64,000 bases of DNA from Candolleomyces eurysporus (lineage: Eukaryota > Basidiomycota > Agaricomycetes > Agaricales > Psathyrellaceae). Position numbers and translations under genes: made by a program. The notes under the pieces were generated by a model. That model was not told the DNA's origin. It searched no databases and was given only the letters and a program-made list of their open reading frames with translations. This document shows positions 1-12,341 of the stretch, one piece after another (the first letter of the stretch is position 1; the number at the start of each line of letters is the position of its first letter). The stretch lies in contig JANBPK010000806.1 of the NCBI GenBank assembly GCA_027579435.1, positions 62,001 to 126,000 of the forward strand, written 5' to 3'.

Positions 1-1103
1 GCGGAGCAGGGTCTTCGCCTTTGCGCAAAGCTGCCCGACGGGAGGCCACAGAGATCTAAAGTCGCGCGGGTCAAGATATGACATGGTAAGCATCGGTATT
101 AGTCCACTTACGTTCATTATATTAGTAAGATACTGTCTGTGGGTGCTTAGAACGCCCTTGGGCAACCCGGTAGTACCTAACATCCCTAGATGAACAGATA
201 ATCATGTAGAGAGGAACGGGTCAACTGACCAGAAGTGAAGAGGATGGAAGCATTGTCTTCTGGCACAACCGCAGGATCAACCGTGATTGCGTCGAGAGGT
301 CCTGAATATTCCTCCAGGACTTCGTTCCAGGGACGCATTCCCTTCCAACGGCCTCTGCCACCGTCCTGAGCCTCAAGAACTAGAACGCCCGTTGTGCCAG
401 CTTCCTTGGCAAAGTCCGAGACTATGGGTTCTAGACGGTCGGCTCTTTCTGCATCGACGATTATGAGTTTGCATTGGGTATGAATGAGGCAGTGGCGTAG
501 CACTGGAAGCGGGGACCAACTTTGAGGTTGGGAGATTAATGAAAAAAGCACGATCATGGTAGAAAATATGGTTTGCTCACGCGTTGGCTAGAACAGATAC
601 AGCACCAATAAAGTCTAGAAAAACGGGAATCAGCTAGGCATGAGGGATAACGAAGGCAAAGCATACGGCAAGCCCAGAAGGCAACGAGGTACTCTGGATA
701 GTTTCTTGCACAAATGGCGACTCTGTCTCCTACTCGAGTAAGAGGATTGCTTGAATTTGAAGAGGGTGGTGGGACGAACCTTTGCGGACACCATAAACAT
801 GGCGGAAGAGAGAAGCAGCCTTGACCGCACGATTATGTACTTGTGCAAAGGTATAGTGCTGCTTCTCGAAAACGAGGTAGGTAGCGTCCTTGTTCTGCTG
901 GAGTGCCCACAGCCAGAAGATACGGAGCGAGGGCCACTGGTTCTTGTAGACTCTCTGGAGCCTCCCGTCGATGAGACGCGTCTCGAGCTCGTNGGGGGGT
1001 GCCCGGGGCGACGAGGAGCTGGTTCACTGGAGGGCAGATAAGCGGAGGGCGCGAAGGGGACGACGGGTGACATACCTTCGGCAACGGTGCGCTTAGGAGA
1101 CAT
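1..1103 (-). CDS. Acyl-CoA synthetase / AMP-dependent ligase, N-terminal part (runs off the left edge)
   Basis: This is an AMP-forming acyl-CoA ligase, which activates a carboxylic acid, probably a fatty acid, through an acyl-adenylate. Exon 1 (1076-1103) starts at ATG and exon 2 begins near 1026. The second exon gives a typical N-terminal stretch (VYKNQWPSLRIFWLW), followed further on by GDRVAICARNYPEYLVAFWA. The AMP-binding P-loop FTSGTTGLPKGV is split by an intron between about 142 and 240. The last visible exon reads ISVASRRAALRKGEDP and leaves the window. The single N at 993 lies in exon 2, and the frame continues only if it is removed. The gene diverges from the Vip1 gene. The family call is firm; the substrate cannot be told from this part. 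Confidence 0.85.
993..993. other. Single N beside a G run, breaks an exon
   Basis: The N stands next to six G. Deleting it joins the exon 2 frame of the acyl-CoA synthetase from a good CCTCCAG acceptor straight into the conserved region. It is probably a placeholder, not a missing base. Confidence 0.7.
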
Positions 1104-1285
1104 GGGGCCAGGGGGAATGGAGGTTGTTGAGGACCATGGCAGGGATTATATAGCGGAGTACGGCAACCAGAAGGAACCGGAGAACGAATGGGGAATGGAT
1201 TGGAGGCGGGCAACACATGACATGAAGTGACAAGCCGGAGTCCGCGGTTTGCACGCGCACGCGACGCACTTTGTCTTTCTCCCAA
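1104..1285. promoter_or_regulatory. Short divergent intergenic region (acyl-CoA synthetase / Vip1)
   Basis: These 182 bases separate two start codons facing away from each other, so they must hold both 5' UTRs and probably a shared promoter. I see no strong TATA box. Confidence 0.5.
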
Positions 1286-4200
1286 ATGCATCACCGTGAT
1301 CGTCAGTCCCGCATATCGGCCTTTCTCAGCTCTCCAGAGAAACCCTCCCCCCCGCTCCAGCTCTATCATCACCAGGTCCTCGTCGCCGTCGTCCGTCGGC
1401 TCCTACTCGGACCTCGNCCCTCACCGCAGATTACAAGGAGCAAAGGTCCTTTTGCCCCCGTCTTGCCCCGCTTCTTCCTCACCCTTGTCTCTCAGAAATG
1501 CCCACAAGGTCGTGCTCGGCGTCTGCGCAATGGACATCAAGGCTCGCAGCAAGGCCATGCGCGAGATCCTGACACGATTGGTGGAACGCTCCAGGGGATC
1601 CATCGAAGTCAAGGTTTTTGGAGATAAAGTTATATTGGACGAGGGTCCGTCCCTTCTCTCCTTGCGCTCGGTCGTTGACTAATCCCCCCATCTTCCCTTT
1701 CTAGACGTCGAAAATTGGCCGAGATGTGACATTCTCATCTCCTTCTTTTCCACCGATTTCCCCCTCGACAAGGCTATCTCCTATGTCCAGCTCCGCAACC
1801 CCTTCTGTATCAACGATCTCCCCGCCCAGGCCCTTCTCTGGGACCGTCGTCTCGTCGGCGCCCTGCTCGACCATCTCAAAGTCCCTACTCCCAAGCGTGT
1901 AGAAATATCGCGGGATGGTGGCCCAAAGGTGGAGCCCGAACTCATCAACATGATGAAAAAGAGGCTCGGGATTACCCTAGGAGGATTCGCAGTCACCCCG
2001 GAAGTCACTCTTCGAGAGGATGGAAATGCCATCATCATCGATGGAAAGGTCATGGAAAAACCCTTCGTCGAGAAACCTGTCAGCGGAGAAGACCACAACG
2101 TCTACATCTACTTTCGGGGCGGAGGTGGCCGTCGGCTTTTCCGAAAGGTTTGATTCAATCACGTCTCGCATGCCGACGGGCTGCTCATCGACTGTCAATT
2201 TAGGTGGGGAACAAGTCCAGCGAATTAGATCCTACCTTGAATCATCCACGAACGGATGGTTCCTATATTTATGAAGAGTTCATTGACGTTGACAACTCTG
2301 AAGATATCAAGGTCTACACCGTTGGCACCGAATACACCCATGCAGAGACGCGGAAATCCCCTGTTGTAGACGGTGTGGTGCGACGTAACACTGAAGGAAA
2401 GGAAATCAGGTAAATCATTGGCCCAATATTTCTCGACCAGCGTATTCAATGTCTCTACAGGTTCGTCACCCGGCTGACGGCAGAAGAGACATCTTGGGCA
2501 AATAAGATCGCTGAAAGTTTCGGGCAACGAGTTTGTGGCTTCGACCTCCTGCGCAGCGAAAATGGCAATAGGAGTCTGGTTATTGACGTCAATGGTTGGA
2601 GTTTTGTGAAAGGCAACGATACTTACTATGGTGTGGCGCTTTTTCACATCGGCTGTTTCCGTGCTGACTCTTTGCTTGTAGATAGAGCTTCAGATATCTT
2701 GTCCGCCTTGTGCATGCGTGTTTCTTCGACGATAGAGAGGCCCCTACCTACTCAAGCGACGCCGCAAGAAACTCCTACCTGGGTTCTTAAAGCCAATGTC
2801 ACTGTTTTCCGTCACGCCGATCGGACTCCCAAGGTGATTTGGTTTCCACTTGGTGCCTACACCAAATCCTAATGTTATTCTCTAGCAAAAATTGAAATTC
2901 AACTTCCCCATTGGAGAGGCCTGGACGCAGCCGTTCGTTACTCTTTTAAACGGAGAGAAAGAAGAAATCATCCTAAGAGAGAAAGAACAATTGAAGAGGA
3001 TTGCAGCCGCTATTGAAGAAGCTCGCCAGCTCGGCGCCGACGGAGAAGAGCTCAACAAACTCACCCAGCTCAGCAATGCGTTATACAGCAAGATTGACCT
3101 TCCCGGAACGAAGGCCCAGTTAAAGCCTGTTTACTCTAGACGACAGGCCGGGCAAGTTAGAAAGCTTACTAAATTAACATTGGTATTCAAATGGGGTGGC
3201 GAGGTGAGTTAACAAGTCACATACACGCGCTTCAGCCTCTCTGATACAATTTTTCCTTCAAGTTTACACACTCCGCTCGATATCAGTCGCGCGATCTTGG
3301 GGAGAACCTGAAGAAGGATATCTCTATAATGAGTACATCTAACTTCTCGCCACCTGCCTCGTTGCCGGTATTTATCTTTCTTCATAGATAAAGAGGTTCT
3401 TCACAATGTCAAGGTGAGTTTCACCCTTCTTATGACTCTTGCCGGCGTCTTGACCATGTTTTCTTCATTCATCCATTCATCTAGATCTTAACGTCATCTG
3501 AGAGGCGTGTTATCGCTTCTGCAGAGGTCTTCGCCGCCGCCTTACTCGATCCTCAGCATCCCAGCTACTCTCAGCCGTCCGGCAACTCTACAATCAGCGA
3601 CGGAAAGAATGGGTTCATCAATAAGAATCTACCGCAGCAGCCTCAGCACCAGCCCAGTCAACCTCTGAAGCTGATTGTTCGAAAGGATCTTTTGGATGAC
3701 TCGAATGCGGCAAAGGATCTCATGGACGATGTGAAGAAGCGGCTCAAGATTCTTCTCCGGCCTGGAGAGTCGGAGAAACGACCAGAGTTGACTTGGCCGA
3801 AGAGTATGAAGAAGGAGCCGGTAGAAGTTGTCAAGGTCAGTCAACATTTTTCCTTCGTTTTCATATCCAGTGTTCGAGGCGATTCGACCGGCAATTAAAA
3901 AAAAAACTGAAACGCTTATAGGAAGTGATTGAACTCTTGAGTTCTTTCAGAGACATTATGCGCCGCAATTTTGAAACTTTGGATGTGGATAAGATTCAGG
4001 ATAGATGGTTCGTATCCACATCTCTTGCCACTGGATAAGTAGCTCATTTGGCTAATATCCGAACAGGTGTTGCGGCGACGAGCCTTGGTTATTCCGCGAA
4101 CGATGGGAAAAGCTGTTCGAGGATTTTTGTGACGTTGAGCAGAAGAAGTTTGATCCCTCTCGGGCAAGTCTGAAAGTTATTTCTTGTGGACAAGTTGTTC

Positions 4201-5186
4201 AACTAACCCATATGGATAGGTGTCTGAGCTTTATGATACTATCAAGTACTGCGCATTGCACCATCGAACGTTCTTGTTCGCCATTTTCAACGAACAAGGG
4301 CAGACAGACCCGGTGCAACAAAGCCAGGATCGAAAGATCCACGAGTTGTATGGACGTGCAAAGGCGCTCTTCGACCTTGTTGCTCCGCAGGAGTATGGGA
4401 TCGAGCCCGACGAAAAGTATGCCTGCTACCTTCCTTTTCTTTCGCGCCTTGGCACTCTGTTTCTGACGCCCACGTCTATCTAGGGAAGAAATCGGCATCC
4501 TGACGTCCCTGCCCCTATTGAAGAATGTGGTCACAGATTTAGAGGCCGCTAGGAAGACGGGCGAAAGCTCCCTCACACTCTACTTCACCAAGGAAAGCCA
4601 TATCCATACCTTGGTCAACCTCGTGCTATTCTCTGGATTGCCGATTCCCAATAGGCGGATACCTGAGTTGGACTATGCTGTGAGCACTTGCTTTTTCGCA
4701 TTCATTTCAAGGACATCAGCTGAAGCTAAAGTGGAATTATTGAATACGACAGTCGCATATCACCTTTGAGCTCTACGAGCGGAACCACGGTCGGGGCAAA
4801 TCCGACAAGGAGTATTCCATCAAGATTTCTTTGAGCGAAGGTGCACATTCGTCGAATGTTTTGGATTCGACATTGGATGCTCGACACTCGTTGAATGTCC
4901 AGCCTAGAAGGTGATGATGGTTTGAGGGTACCCGTGTGGAGATGGAACTGACCGTCGCCATCCACATTTTGCAGGAGACTAACTCAGCACCTGCCATACA
5001 GCCTTGTCATCGAGAAGCTGTCGAAACATTTCCATCGGCTAGAAGATGTATGTGCACCTTTCATTATTTCTTCTGCGCACTGCCACTGACCGCGAAACTT
5101 ATTAGGATGATTTTTCCGATGCTCCTTTCGAGACAATTGAAGCCAATTCATCCGTTGTGACGGATACCAGTGGGGAAGAGACATGA
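1286..5186 (+). CDS. VIP1: Inositol hexakisphosphate / diphosphoinositol-pentakisphosphate kinase (Vip1/Asp1/PPIP5K family)
   Basis: This bifunctional enzyme makes and removes the 1-position pyrophosphate of inositol pyrophosphates, which signal phosphate and energy status. The N-terminal ATP-grasp kinase half shows [50 protein letters not shown] and [21 protein letters not shown]. The histidine-phosphatase half shows the RHADRTPK catalytic motif near 2811-2831 and [10 protein letters not shown] near 4600. The C-terminus reads [13 protein letters not shown] and then [15 protein letters not shown], with stop TGA at 5184-5186. There are a dozen or more introns. ATG 1286 was chosen because removing the N at 1417 joins its frame directly to the conserved start; the first roughly 75 residues are low-complexity and an alternative first intron is possible. 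Confidence 0.92.
1417..1417. other. Single N beside a C run in the Vip1 5' exon
   Basis: Deleting this N fuses the frame from ATG 1286 with the frame of the conserved kinase start. With it, the conserved frame has no upstream ATG. Confidence 0.6.
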
Positions 5187-5455
5187 ACGAATAACCACCG
5201 ACTCTTTGGTGCCTCCGGGCGCCGTCTTAGATCTAGACAAAGATCGCAAGATGCGGGGTATGTATTTCTAGAACTGCAGCCGACAGTAGAGAGAGCGGAC
5301 AAGAGATGACACCGACGGTCATGTGTACAGGTATAACTCGAGAACGATTGGATAGAGATAGAGAGGGGTCCCATGATACTATTCTTACGATAAATGTAGA
5401 AAATCAAGAGGAATAATGCAATGTACTAATCGTAATCATCTTCGTGATACTATCT

Positions 5456-6487
5456 TTACCGCCCTTTCGGTCCAGGCTTCTGCCCATGGACAAGTTTCTC
5501 TTGCGTTTGGCGGAGCTGCTCCTGACCGAGCTTCTGGAACTGGATAGCGTGTGCGGGGGTGCCCCTATTCCGGGTGTGGTGGTCCCGGTCGAACAGAGCC
5601 GATTCAGAATGCGATAGCTGCACGGATTGGGTGGCCAAAGACGCAAAGGAGGCCGATGATTGGTGATAGCTACAGGTCATAGGGTTAACGAGTGCAATAT
5701 ACCCTAAAACTGATTGTCCACTCACAGGCTGATTACGGGTCCATCGGGAGGAAGACCATAAATGACGCATCCCGGGACAGGGCGGATGATAGAGGAAATT
5801 AAACGGCATCGAGATTCGAGAGGAGAAAGGGCGACGAAAATATAAAAAAGAAGCTTTAGGCGTTTGTGCATGGCAGAGCCGTAGACAGGCCAGTCAAGAT
5901 ACGCACCGGAAGGCTTCCCTGTTTATGCAGTCTTCTTCCCGAAGTTTGTCAAGTGTATTCTTCTTGAACGCTGACTTGATACAGTGGAGGACGTCAAAGG
6001 CGTGGTGTTCCTTGGGTCTTAAATTTTTGGACGAAAGGAACGGATGGGGGCGGATGGAATCGAGTGAGGACACCTCGGAAAACGACCTTTGGTTCATTGG
6101 ATGTATGAAGACTCACCTCCACGGCCTGAATCGCCATCCGAGAGCGAAGTTGCCCTCTTGCGAGATGAGAGGGTGGAAGACGTCCGTTATGAATTGGACG
6201 GTTGGAGAGCCGTTTGGGTAGTCGTCAGGGAACGTCAGCCGGAATTTTAGGACAGCGTCCGCGTAATATCCTGAAAGAATCGATTTCGTCGTTAGCAAAA
6301 GACCCCATGGGGTTGTTTAGGTGAGAGGTTGACCTTGGTGAACGAACAGAACGGCGTCCCAGACGAAAAGGTTGTCTGGCGATGGCAGAATGTACATCCC
6401 CAGCGGACAGTGCCCACTTCCCATGAGAGCGGCATATTCAACAGATACTGCACTTCGTGCCACGACATCTGGTACTTGGGAAGTCAT
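5456..6487 (-). CDS. UBC-fold protein without catalytic cysteine (AKTIP/FTS-like E2 variant)
   Basis: The protein has a ubiquitin-conjugating (UBC) fold: EYAALMGSGHCPLGMYILPS, then LFVWDAVLFVHQG, then YYADAVLKFRLTFPDDYPN and VFHPLISQEGNFALGWRF. In active E2 enzymes the cysteine follows the HPN motif; here HP is present but the following segment (LISQEGNFALGWRF) has no Cys, so it should not transfer ubiquitin. This matches the AKTIP/FTS group, whose animal member is part of the FTS-Hook-FHIP complex linking endosomes to dynein. A C-terminal tail rich in Q and K follows (to stop at 5456). Start ATG 6485-6487. At least four exons. The gene converges on VIP1 with 269 bases between stops. The fold is firm; the FTS role is inferred. 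Confidence 0.8.
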
Positions 6488-6685
6488 GGCAACTTAGAAA
6501 AGGCGGGGAGCTCAAGAGTTCAAAGAGGTGTTCATTCAAGCCATGGTAGAGGGTCGTTATGACCAAGGTCGTTCCCGGCGGCTATATCAAGAATCTAATT
6601 CGGTGATGGCAACACAACAAGACTTGAAAATATGTACACCGAAAATGCAAAATCAAATCGAAATCCAATGCTAGTGTGTTTTTGG

Positions 6686-8701
6686 CTAGTCATAGTGATA
6701 TGAACCTCGATATCGTGAACCACTACTACCTCTTCCTCCTCCTCCACCTTGACCTGAATAGGACCTATCTTGTCTATCATCATAGCGATAATCCCTTCCT
6801 CGATCATCGTAGTCTCTCCTCCTTCCATAATCTCCCTTGCCTCTGGACCTATAATCGTCCAATGCCATTTCCGGAGACCGCTGCCTCTCCCTGCGATCCT
6901 TGTTCCGTCTCGATCTTGACGAAGAGCCACTTGGCTTTGAGTCATCCCTCTGGTCTAATCTGTCCTTCAGACTCGAACCAGACCTATGATAGCTGTCTCC
7001 GATACGTGATAGCAAGCTCGGCGGTTCAGCAGAGCCCCCCGCGGCAGGTTGGAAGGGCCGCCTATCGCGGACTGACTCTGAAAAATTGAAGCTCTTGCCC
7101 TTTGGTTTGGTAGGTGTTGACGACGGCTTTTTGCCAAAATTGTCAGACGGTCTGGGGTTTCTTCGCTTGGAGAACCAGTCATCCTGATCGTCGTCCGCTG
7201 CGACTCTGTCTCTGTGGATCTTTCCGAGCCTTGACTTTGCTTTCTCTTTTCCCATTCGCCCGACGTCATCTGGGACGTGCTCCAACTCCAGGAACGTTTC
7301 CTTGCGGCGCTCCCTTGGCGGCTTCTTCGACGACTGTCCGTCTTTGGCTGGATCATAGAAAGGTCCTGAAGCAACGTTGTGGTAACTGAATGCTGACGGT
7401 TCCTGGGGACGATCTGGTCGTATGGGTTCCGGGCAGTCCTATACTACAAGTCAGCACCGCTCCCAGATATCCTGATAGATGAGGCGTACGTCTCCCCAAT
7501 GACCACCATTCCCGCAATTGTAGCACCACTCGTCGTCTGCAACATAACCTTCTCCGCCCTCCCCGAGTTTCAACTTCCGTTTATCCTCTCGGAACGAAAT
7601 CACTTTGGCTTTTCCCTCGTCCGATAGATAGGCGTACATCCTCCACCATGTTGGGCATTCCTATGAAAGTTTAGCGGTTCATTGTTGGCTATAGGGCGGT
7701 AATCCAACGAACATTTGTCTTGTGGAGGGCGGAATAGCAACGGTCGCAATCCGAGAACCGCGACGAAGGGATTCCGGAGCCTTTCGAATATCGATTGGGG
7801 CATTTCTACCGTAGAATTTAAAATGAAAACGAGACGGTAATGGGCTCTAAGATTCACGTACGGCGTTAATGTGACCTTTCATCCCACAATTGAAGCAGAC
7901 TTTGCTGATAGGACATGACCGCGTCGAATGGTCGTCGCGAACGCCGCAGGTCAGACACTGGTAAGAGTTAAATGACTAGTCGTTAGGAGATAGAGGGAAG
8001 ACGTACAATTATGACTGTGCACTCCGACGTCCTGTGCTGGTTCTCTACTCCGCATTTTTTGCATACTATCCGACTTGGAACTTTCGGTGCGGCGTCTTCA
8101 TAGTATCGGACAAACTCCTGCAGGAAGATGTGAGTTATATGTGCAGAGAGATTTAGCAAGCAATGATCACTTTGGCGTCATCGTAGTCCAGGAACTGGAT
8201 GGAATCGTCTTCGAATGATGTAGTGGGTGCAATGATTTCAACGGGTGTCGATCCAAACACTGTAACATGAGCAGGGAGGAGGAGTTTGTTTTCATCTTTG
8301 GTTTCTGGTTCTGACTCGGGTTGGGTGGGTGCCTGCGGTGGTATTGGTATGGGTTCAACGTCGACGACGAAGGTGCATATGTCATCTTCAGCGGAAGACG
8401 CATGTTCGTCTTGTTGCCGCCTTTGCTGCAGCACTTCGTCGATACTCTGTCTTCGTCTGTTGTTTGGTGGGAGTTCAGACGCGCTATCTGGTGATTTTCG
8501 CTTCAAATCGTGACGAGACTCTTCTTCCTGCACCTTTGCCTCTCTCTTTCTCGCCCGACGCGACTTCTTGGAGGAACTCGGCACGGATTGCGTAGAATCA
8601 TCGTCTTGCACAGGGGACGGCTCTGGTGTTCTCCTGCTGGATTCTTCATGGGATGAAGCGGTGAGGTCGATAATTGGAGCAGAACTGGGCGCTTCAGCCA
8701 T
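6686..8701 (-). CDS. Five-zinc-knuckle RNA-binding protein, Air1/Air2-like (TRAMP complex)
   Basis: The middle carries five CCHC zinc knuckles in a row: CKKCGVENQHRTSEC, CLTCGVRDDHSTRSC, CFNCGMKGH...C, CDRCYSALHKTNEC and CYNCGNGGHWGDDC. Five knuckles in tandem is the layout of yeast Air1/Air2, which present RNA to the Trf4/5 poly(A) polymerases for the nuclear exosome. The N-terminal third is disordered and rich in S, E and K; the C-terminal third is basic with RS, RD and RGG-like repeats (GQGGGGGRGSSGSRYRGSY). Start ATG 8699-8701; knuckle exons lie at about 7450-8150. It sits just upstream of CPSF100 on the same strand. The zinc-knuckle call is strong; orthology to Air1/2 is likely but not proven. 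Confidence 0.8.
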
Positions 8702-9005
8702 GTTGGATCCAGTTCAGAGAAATATTGCCCATAACGTTAACTTTTGTCGAGTAGTCATACCACGTGCTGGACGATCGAATGTTCCCATCACTGTTCGTGC
8801 CCTCTCTGGCTCTCTGACCTATCCGGCTTTCCATGATTACCCATGCCTGTCGTAGACCAAATGCCGCTCATGTTTATGCGTACTCCATTTCAGAAGGCTG
8901 ACAAGAGATTAAGGTGGTATTAAAAGTACAACAAATACAACCAACTCGGACCAGTGAACGCGAGTAAAAGGGCAGTACCAAATCTATAAAGGCAGTCTAC
9001 ACACC
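8702..9005. other. Intergenic: promoter of the zinc-knuckle gene and 3' region of CPSF100
   Basis: I see no convincing coding frame. It must contain the 5' flank of the zinc-knuckle gene and the 3' UTR of CPSF100. Confidence 0.5.
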
Positions 9006-12000
9006 CTAGATAGCAGCCACAAGCGCATGGAGATTATAAATCTCCCTCCGCACTGTATAATAGATATCAGACACATTCCCTTCCAACTCCACCTTCCCTC
9101 TGGCCAACTTCTTGACAGCAACCGTCTCCTCCAACTCATCCTGCGTAGAACCTGGCTTCGCGCCAGGTCCACATATCAGGACACCCTCACCGACGAGCTC
9201 AGCGTGTACCCCAATACTCGCGAGGCGTGCTTTGAGAGCAGTGAGTTTGAGTTCACCGATCATGGTCGAGTGCGGAAGGGCAACTTGGGGACGGCTTCCG
9301 AGTTTACGCTGAGCCAGAGGAACACTAGAAGCAGCTGATTTTTTGTGGGAAACTGAACCGGATTTTGTCGGTTCGAGGATGGGTATTGTGGAATTGGAAT
9401 GCGCAACGATGCGGCCACGAACATACGCGATCTCGTTGTCTTCGAACTGAAATAGGAATGCTATCAGTACAAGGCTAAGGTTATGTTTGGTCAAAGACAT
9501 ACTCTGGACATCCTAAGCGATTTAAGCATGTTGTCGCTGATAGAGATTGAGAAATTATTGACTTGTTGACCGATCTGGATCGTCTCTCCGGCGGAGGGGG
9601 CAAAGATGTCCTTCGTCATCGACTTGATGCTCCCACAACTTTCTATCAAAGCTTGGGTTGAAGGTGTTGATGCATGAACGATAATCTGTGAACCTGGTCA
9701 ATGCTTATAATAGAATAGAAAGACAGGGAACACACCATTTTCCTTGGATTCACCTGCGGAACGATGGTTTTTACTGCGCGACCATCGTTCAGGCCCTCCA
9801 TATCGATGAACAGCAATCTACAAGCTAGCTGAACTTCGACTTCGGTATCAACATATTTTGAGGGCGGTTCAGCCAATTTCTGGGAAAGAAAGCATGTATC
9901 AGTGAAAGTCATCACAAATCGAATGGATGATTATACCTCCTCATCGTCTGTAGTCTTTTTGTGCTCGTTTTCCTCATTCTCTGCCTCTTCCTCTAGCGCC
10001 TTCCCTTTCCTCAACCACATACCAACATCAATGGTCTCGCCATATTCATCCACACGCCTCCGCTTGTCAACGTAAGGGAACATCCTAAACCTTTGAGTCT
10101 GGCCTCCAACACTCTTGAAGAATGACGTCGACTTCGACACTTTGCCTTTCAGAAAGATATCGAAGGACAACAGCTGCTTGGTTACTTCGTCGCTTTCGCC
10201 CCAATCTGCTTCATCACCATCGTTGGCGCCTTTTCGCTTACTCCGTTTGCTGGGTCTGTCGTAAGCATCATCATCATCACTATCCATGTCTCCACCCAAA
10301 GCTTCGTGAATCTCTCTCTCATCATCTGTATCTGAATCAGAGTCTGAGTCGCCTTCGTCGGCTTCAAGCATGCGTTGGTTGCGAGCCATGGCGGCTTGCT
10401 GAGCAGCTTCCTTCTCCTTTGCTGCTCTTTCTTTTTGGAGGTGGGCTTCAAGCTCGGCTCCTTGGAGAGGAACTTTATCGTACATCTGGAATGAGTCAGC
10501 GAAGACGGTAGATACTAGACGCCGGGGTTAAGCACCTTGAGTTTTATGGACCCATCCATCATGACGTTCCGGCCAATCTTCCCCTTATCCCATGTATCTC
10601 CACGCTGGGCCTCGTTCCAATAGTCAAACAAAGCTCGACTAAGCGTTCCCTCTGCACCTCGATTAGTTAGCAGCACAACGTTGTCTGGGACTGCAGCAAA
10701 GTCGGCAAACAAATGTCGCGACGGTCCATGCGATAACGAGGCTGGCACAGCTAGAATGAGCTTAGGATCTTTCGAGGAATGTCGTTGGAGGAGTGCTTGG
10801 GGATTGGGAAAGAATTCGAGGAATTTGAATCTCAGGGCAAGAGCGCCTAGCGCCTCCTCTTCTCCATCGTCATCTCCTCTTCTCCGCCGGTTCTGGTTGT
10901 GCCGCTTGCCACCGTCATCGCCAACGTCTTCTTTGCTAATTGTACCTCCCAGCCATTCCATCATACTGCGAACGAATGTGAGCATTTCTCGCCCTGTACG
11001 AGAGAGGAGGCATATTGGGAAGTGGAGTTTGGAATAGCTCCAATGCTGGTCGAGGAGAACGAGAAGTTCCAGAATTCGAGTGCTTGAGTCACATGGAAGC
11101 AAAAGGGACGACCGTGACGACAGTGTTGCGGTTATGGTATCTAGTCTGGTGTCAGGCAAAACGGAGAATGAGAAGCAGGTTGCATACCGATGAGAGCTGC
11201 ATCCCTGTCCTTCCGTCGACTGGTCAAAACAGAGACCCTCTCAGCGTCTGTAATGAGAAGGTCTGGCCGCACGAGTGAATCGAAAATAGTGTTGCCTGGC
11301 CGCATCATCAGAACGGTTCCGTCCAGATGTCGTTCCTTCATGTGGTTGACGTTCACGGCGTAGAGAATTGTCCCAGAGGAAGGTGAACGAATCTTCCATA
11401 TTGTTCCACCAAGGGTGTGGCCCGCACTGAAGGCGGTGATAGTCAAACCCTGGCACTTTCCTGAAGAATGCAATGGGCTATTGAACTGCACCGAAGGAAA
11501 AGTCTGAACGTACCTTGAAGGTGAATGGGCTGAGAGTATCGCAACGTATTCATAGCCTCGAAGGCATCTTGAACTTCGATCACGGTTGGAATGCATCTTC
11601 CCTGGGCTCCTGTTGAAGTCACGGGCTTCTGACCCTCTTCCTTGGACTGCTCATCCATTTCGACGTCCTCAGTTTCTTGTTGTTCGTCGGTTTCCTCTCC
11701 AACATCAATCTCCCCACGTATACCATCGACATCCTCCATGACTGCAATCTTCCCCATTGCTTGGACCGGAAGTGTGGTATAGGCTGGCGCCTTGAGACCC
11801 CATCGCGCGTACGCCCATGGGTAGAGTCCACAATGTGCCAGGTCTCCGTGCGACAGTAATACAAGATCGACAAGAGGCGATACTCTAAGGCTTGTTAGTA
11901 TTTGTCTTCAGCTAAAAACCCCAGACTCACTCTTTCAGAGTATCGCAGTACTCTTGCCAAGGTGGGGGCTTCTGAGCATCGTCCGTGTCCATGCTGTCGG

Positions 12001-12148
12001 CATTGTTGTTGAACGGTGATGGCTCTTGCACCCAGTCAGGAGACCCACAGTCGAGGAGTATTCTGACATCGTCGACCTGGAGGAGATAGGCAAGAGGAGT
12101 AGTGGACGTCGAGTTGGCAGCGCCTGCGACTGGCGTGAATGTGATCAT
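9006..12148 (-). CDS. CFT2: Cleavage and polyadenylation specificity factor subunit 2 (CPSF100 / Cft2)
   Basis: This is the non-catalytic metallo-beta-lactamase/beta-CASP partner of the CPSF73 endonuclease in pre-mRNA 3'-end cleavage. The N-terminus MITFTPVAGA, then YLLQVDDVRILLDCGSPDW, is characteristic. LSHGDLAHCGLYPWAY replaces the HxHxDH zinc motif of CPSF73, as expected for the inactive subunit. FSAGHTLGGTIWKI and ILYAVNVNHMKERHLDG follow. The beta-CASP part contains an acidic/basic insert near 10850-10930. A long acidic linker (10260-10380) precedes the conserved C-terminal region ending in YTVRREIYNLHALVAAI. Start ATG 12146-12148, stop at 9006. About eight introns. It diverges from the esterase gene. 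Confidence 0.93.
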
Positions 12149-12341
12149 TATTGCATTGTTTTTGGCGGACCTCTTCAAGACGCGGTTGGCTTTCGAGGGA
12201 AATGCTGACTAAGCCCATTCGAGATTGGCGCCGGATTTGGGCTTTTGTGTCATGACGTCAAAGTATGTACCCGCTTGCTGGCCTTTTCAGGAGTTCTGAA
12301 CGCAGTTCCTCACGAGTTTCATGAGTCTCTAGTTGACTGCC
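12149..12341. promoter_or_regulatory. Short divergent intergenic region (CPSF100 / membrane esterase)
   Basis: 193 bases separate the two divergent start codons. It contains a tgacgtca palindrome at 12252-12259 (CRE-like, ACGT core). Function is not shown. Confidence 0.4.
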
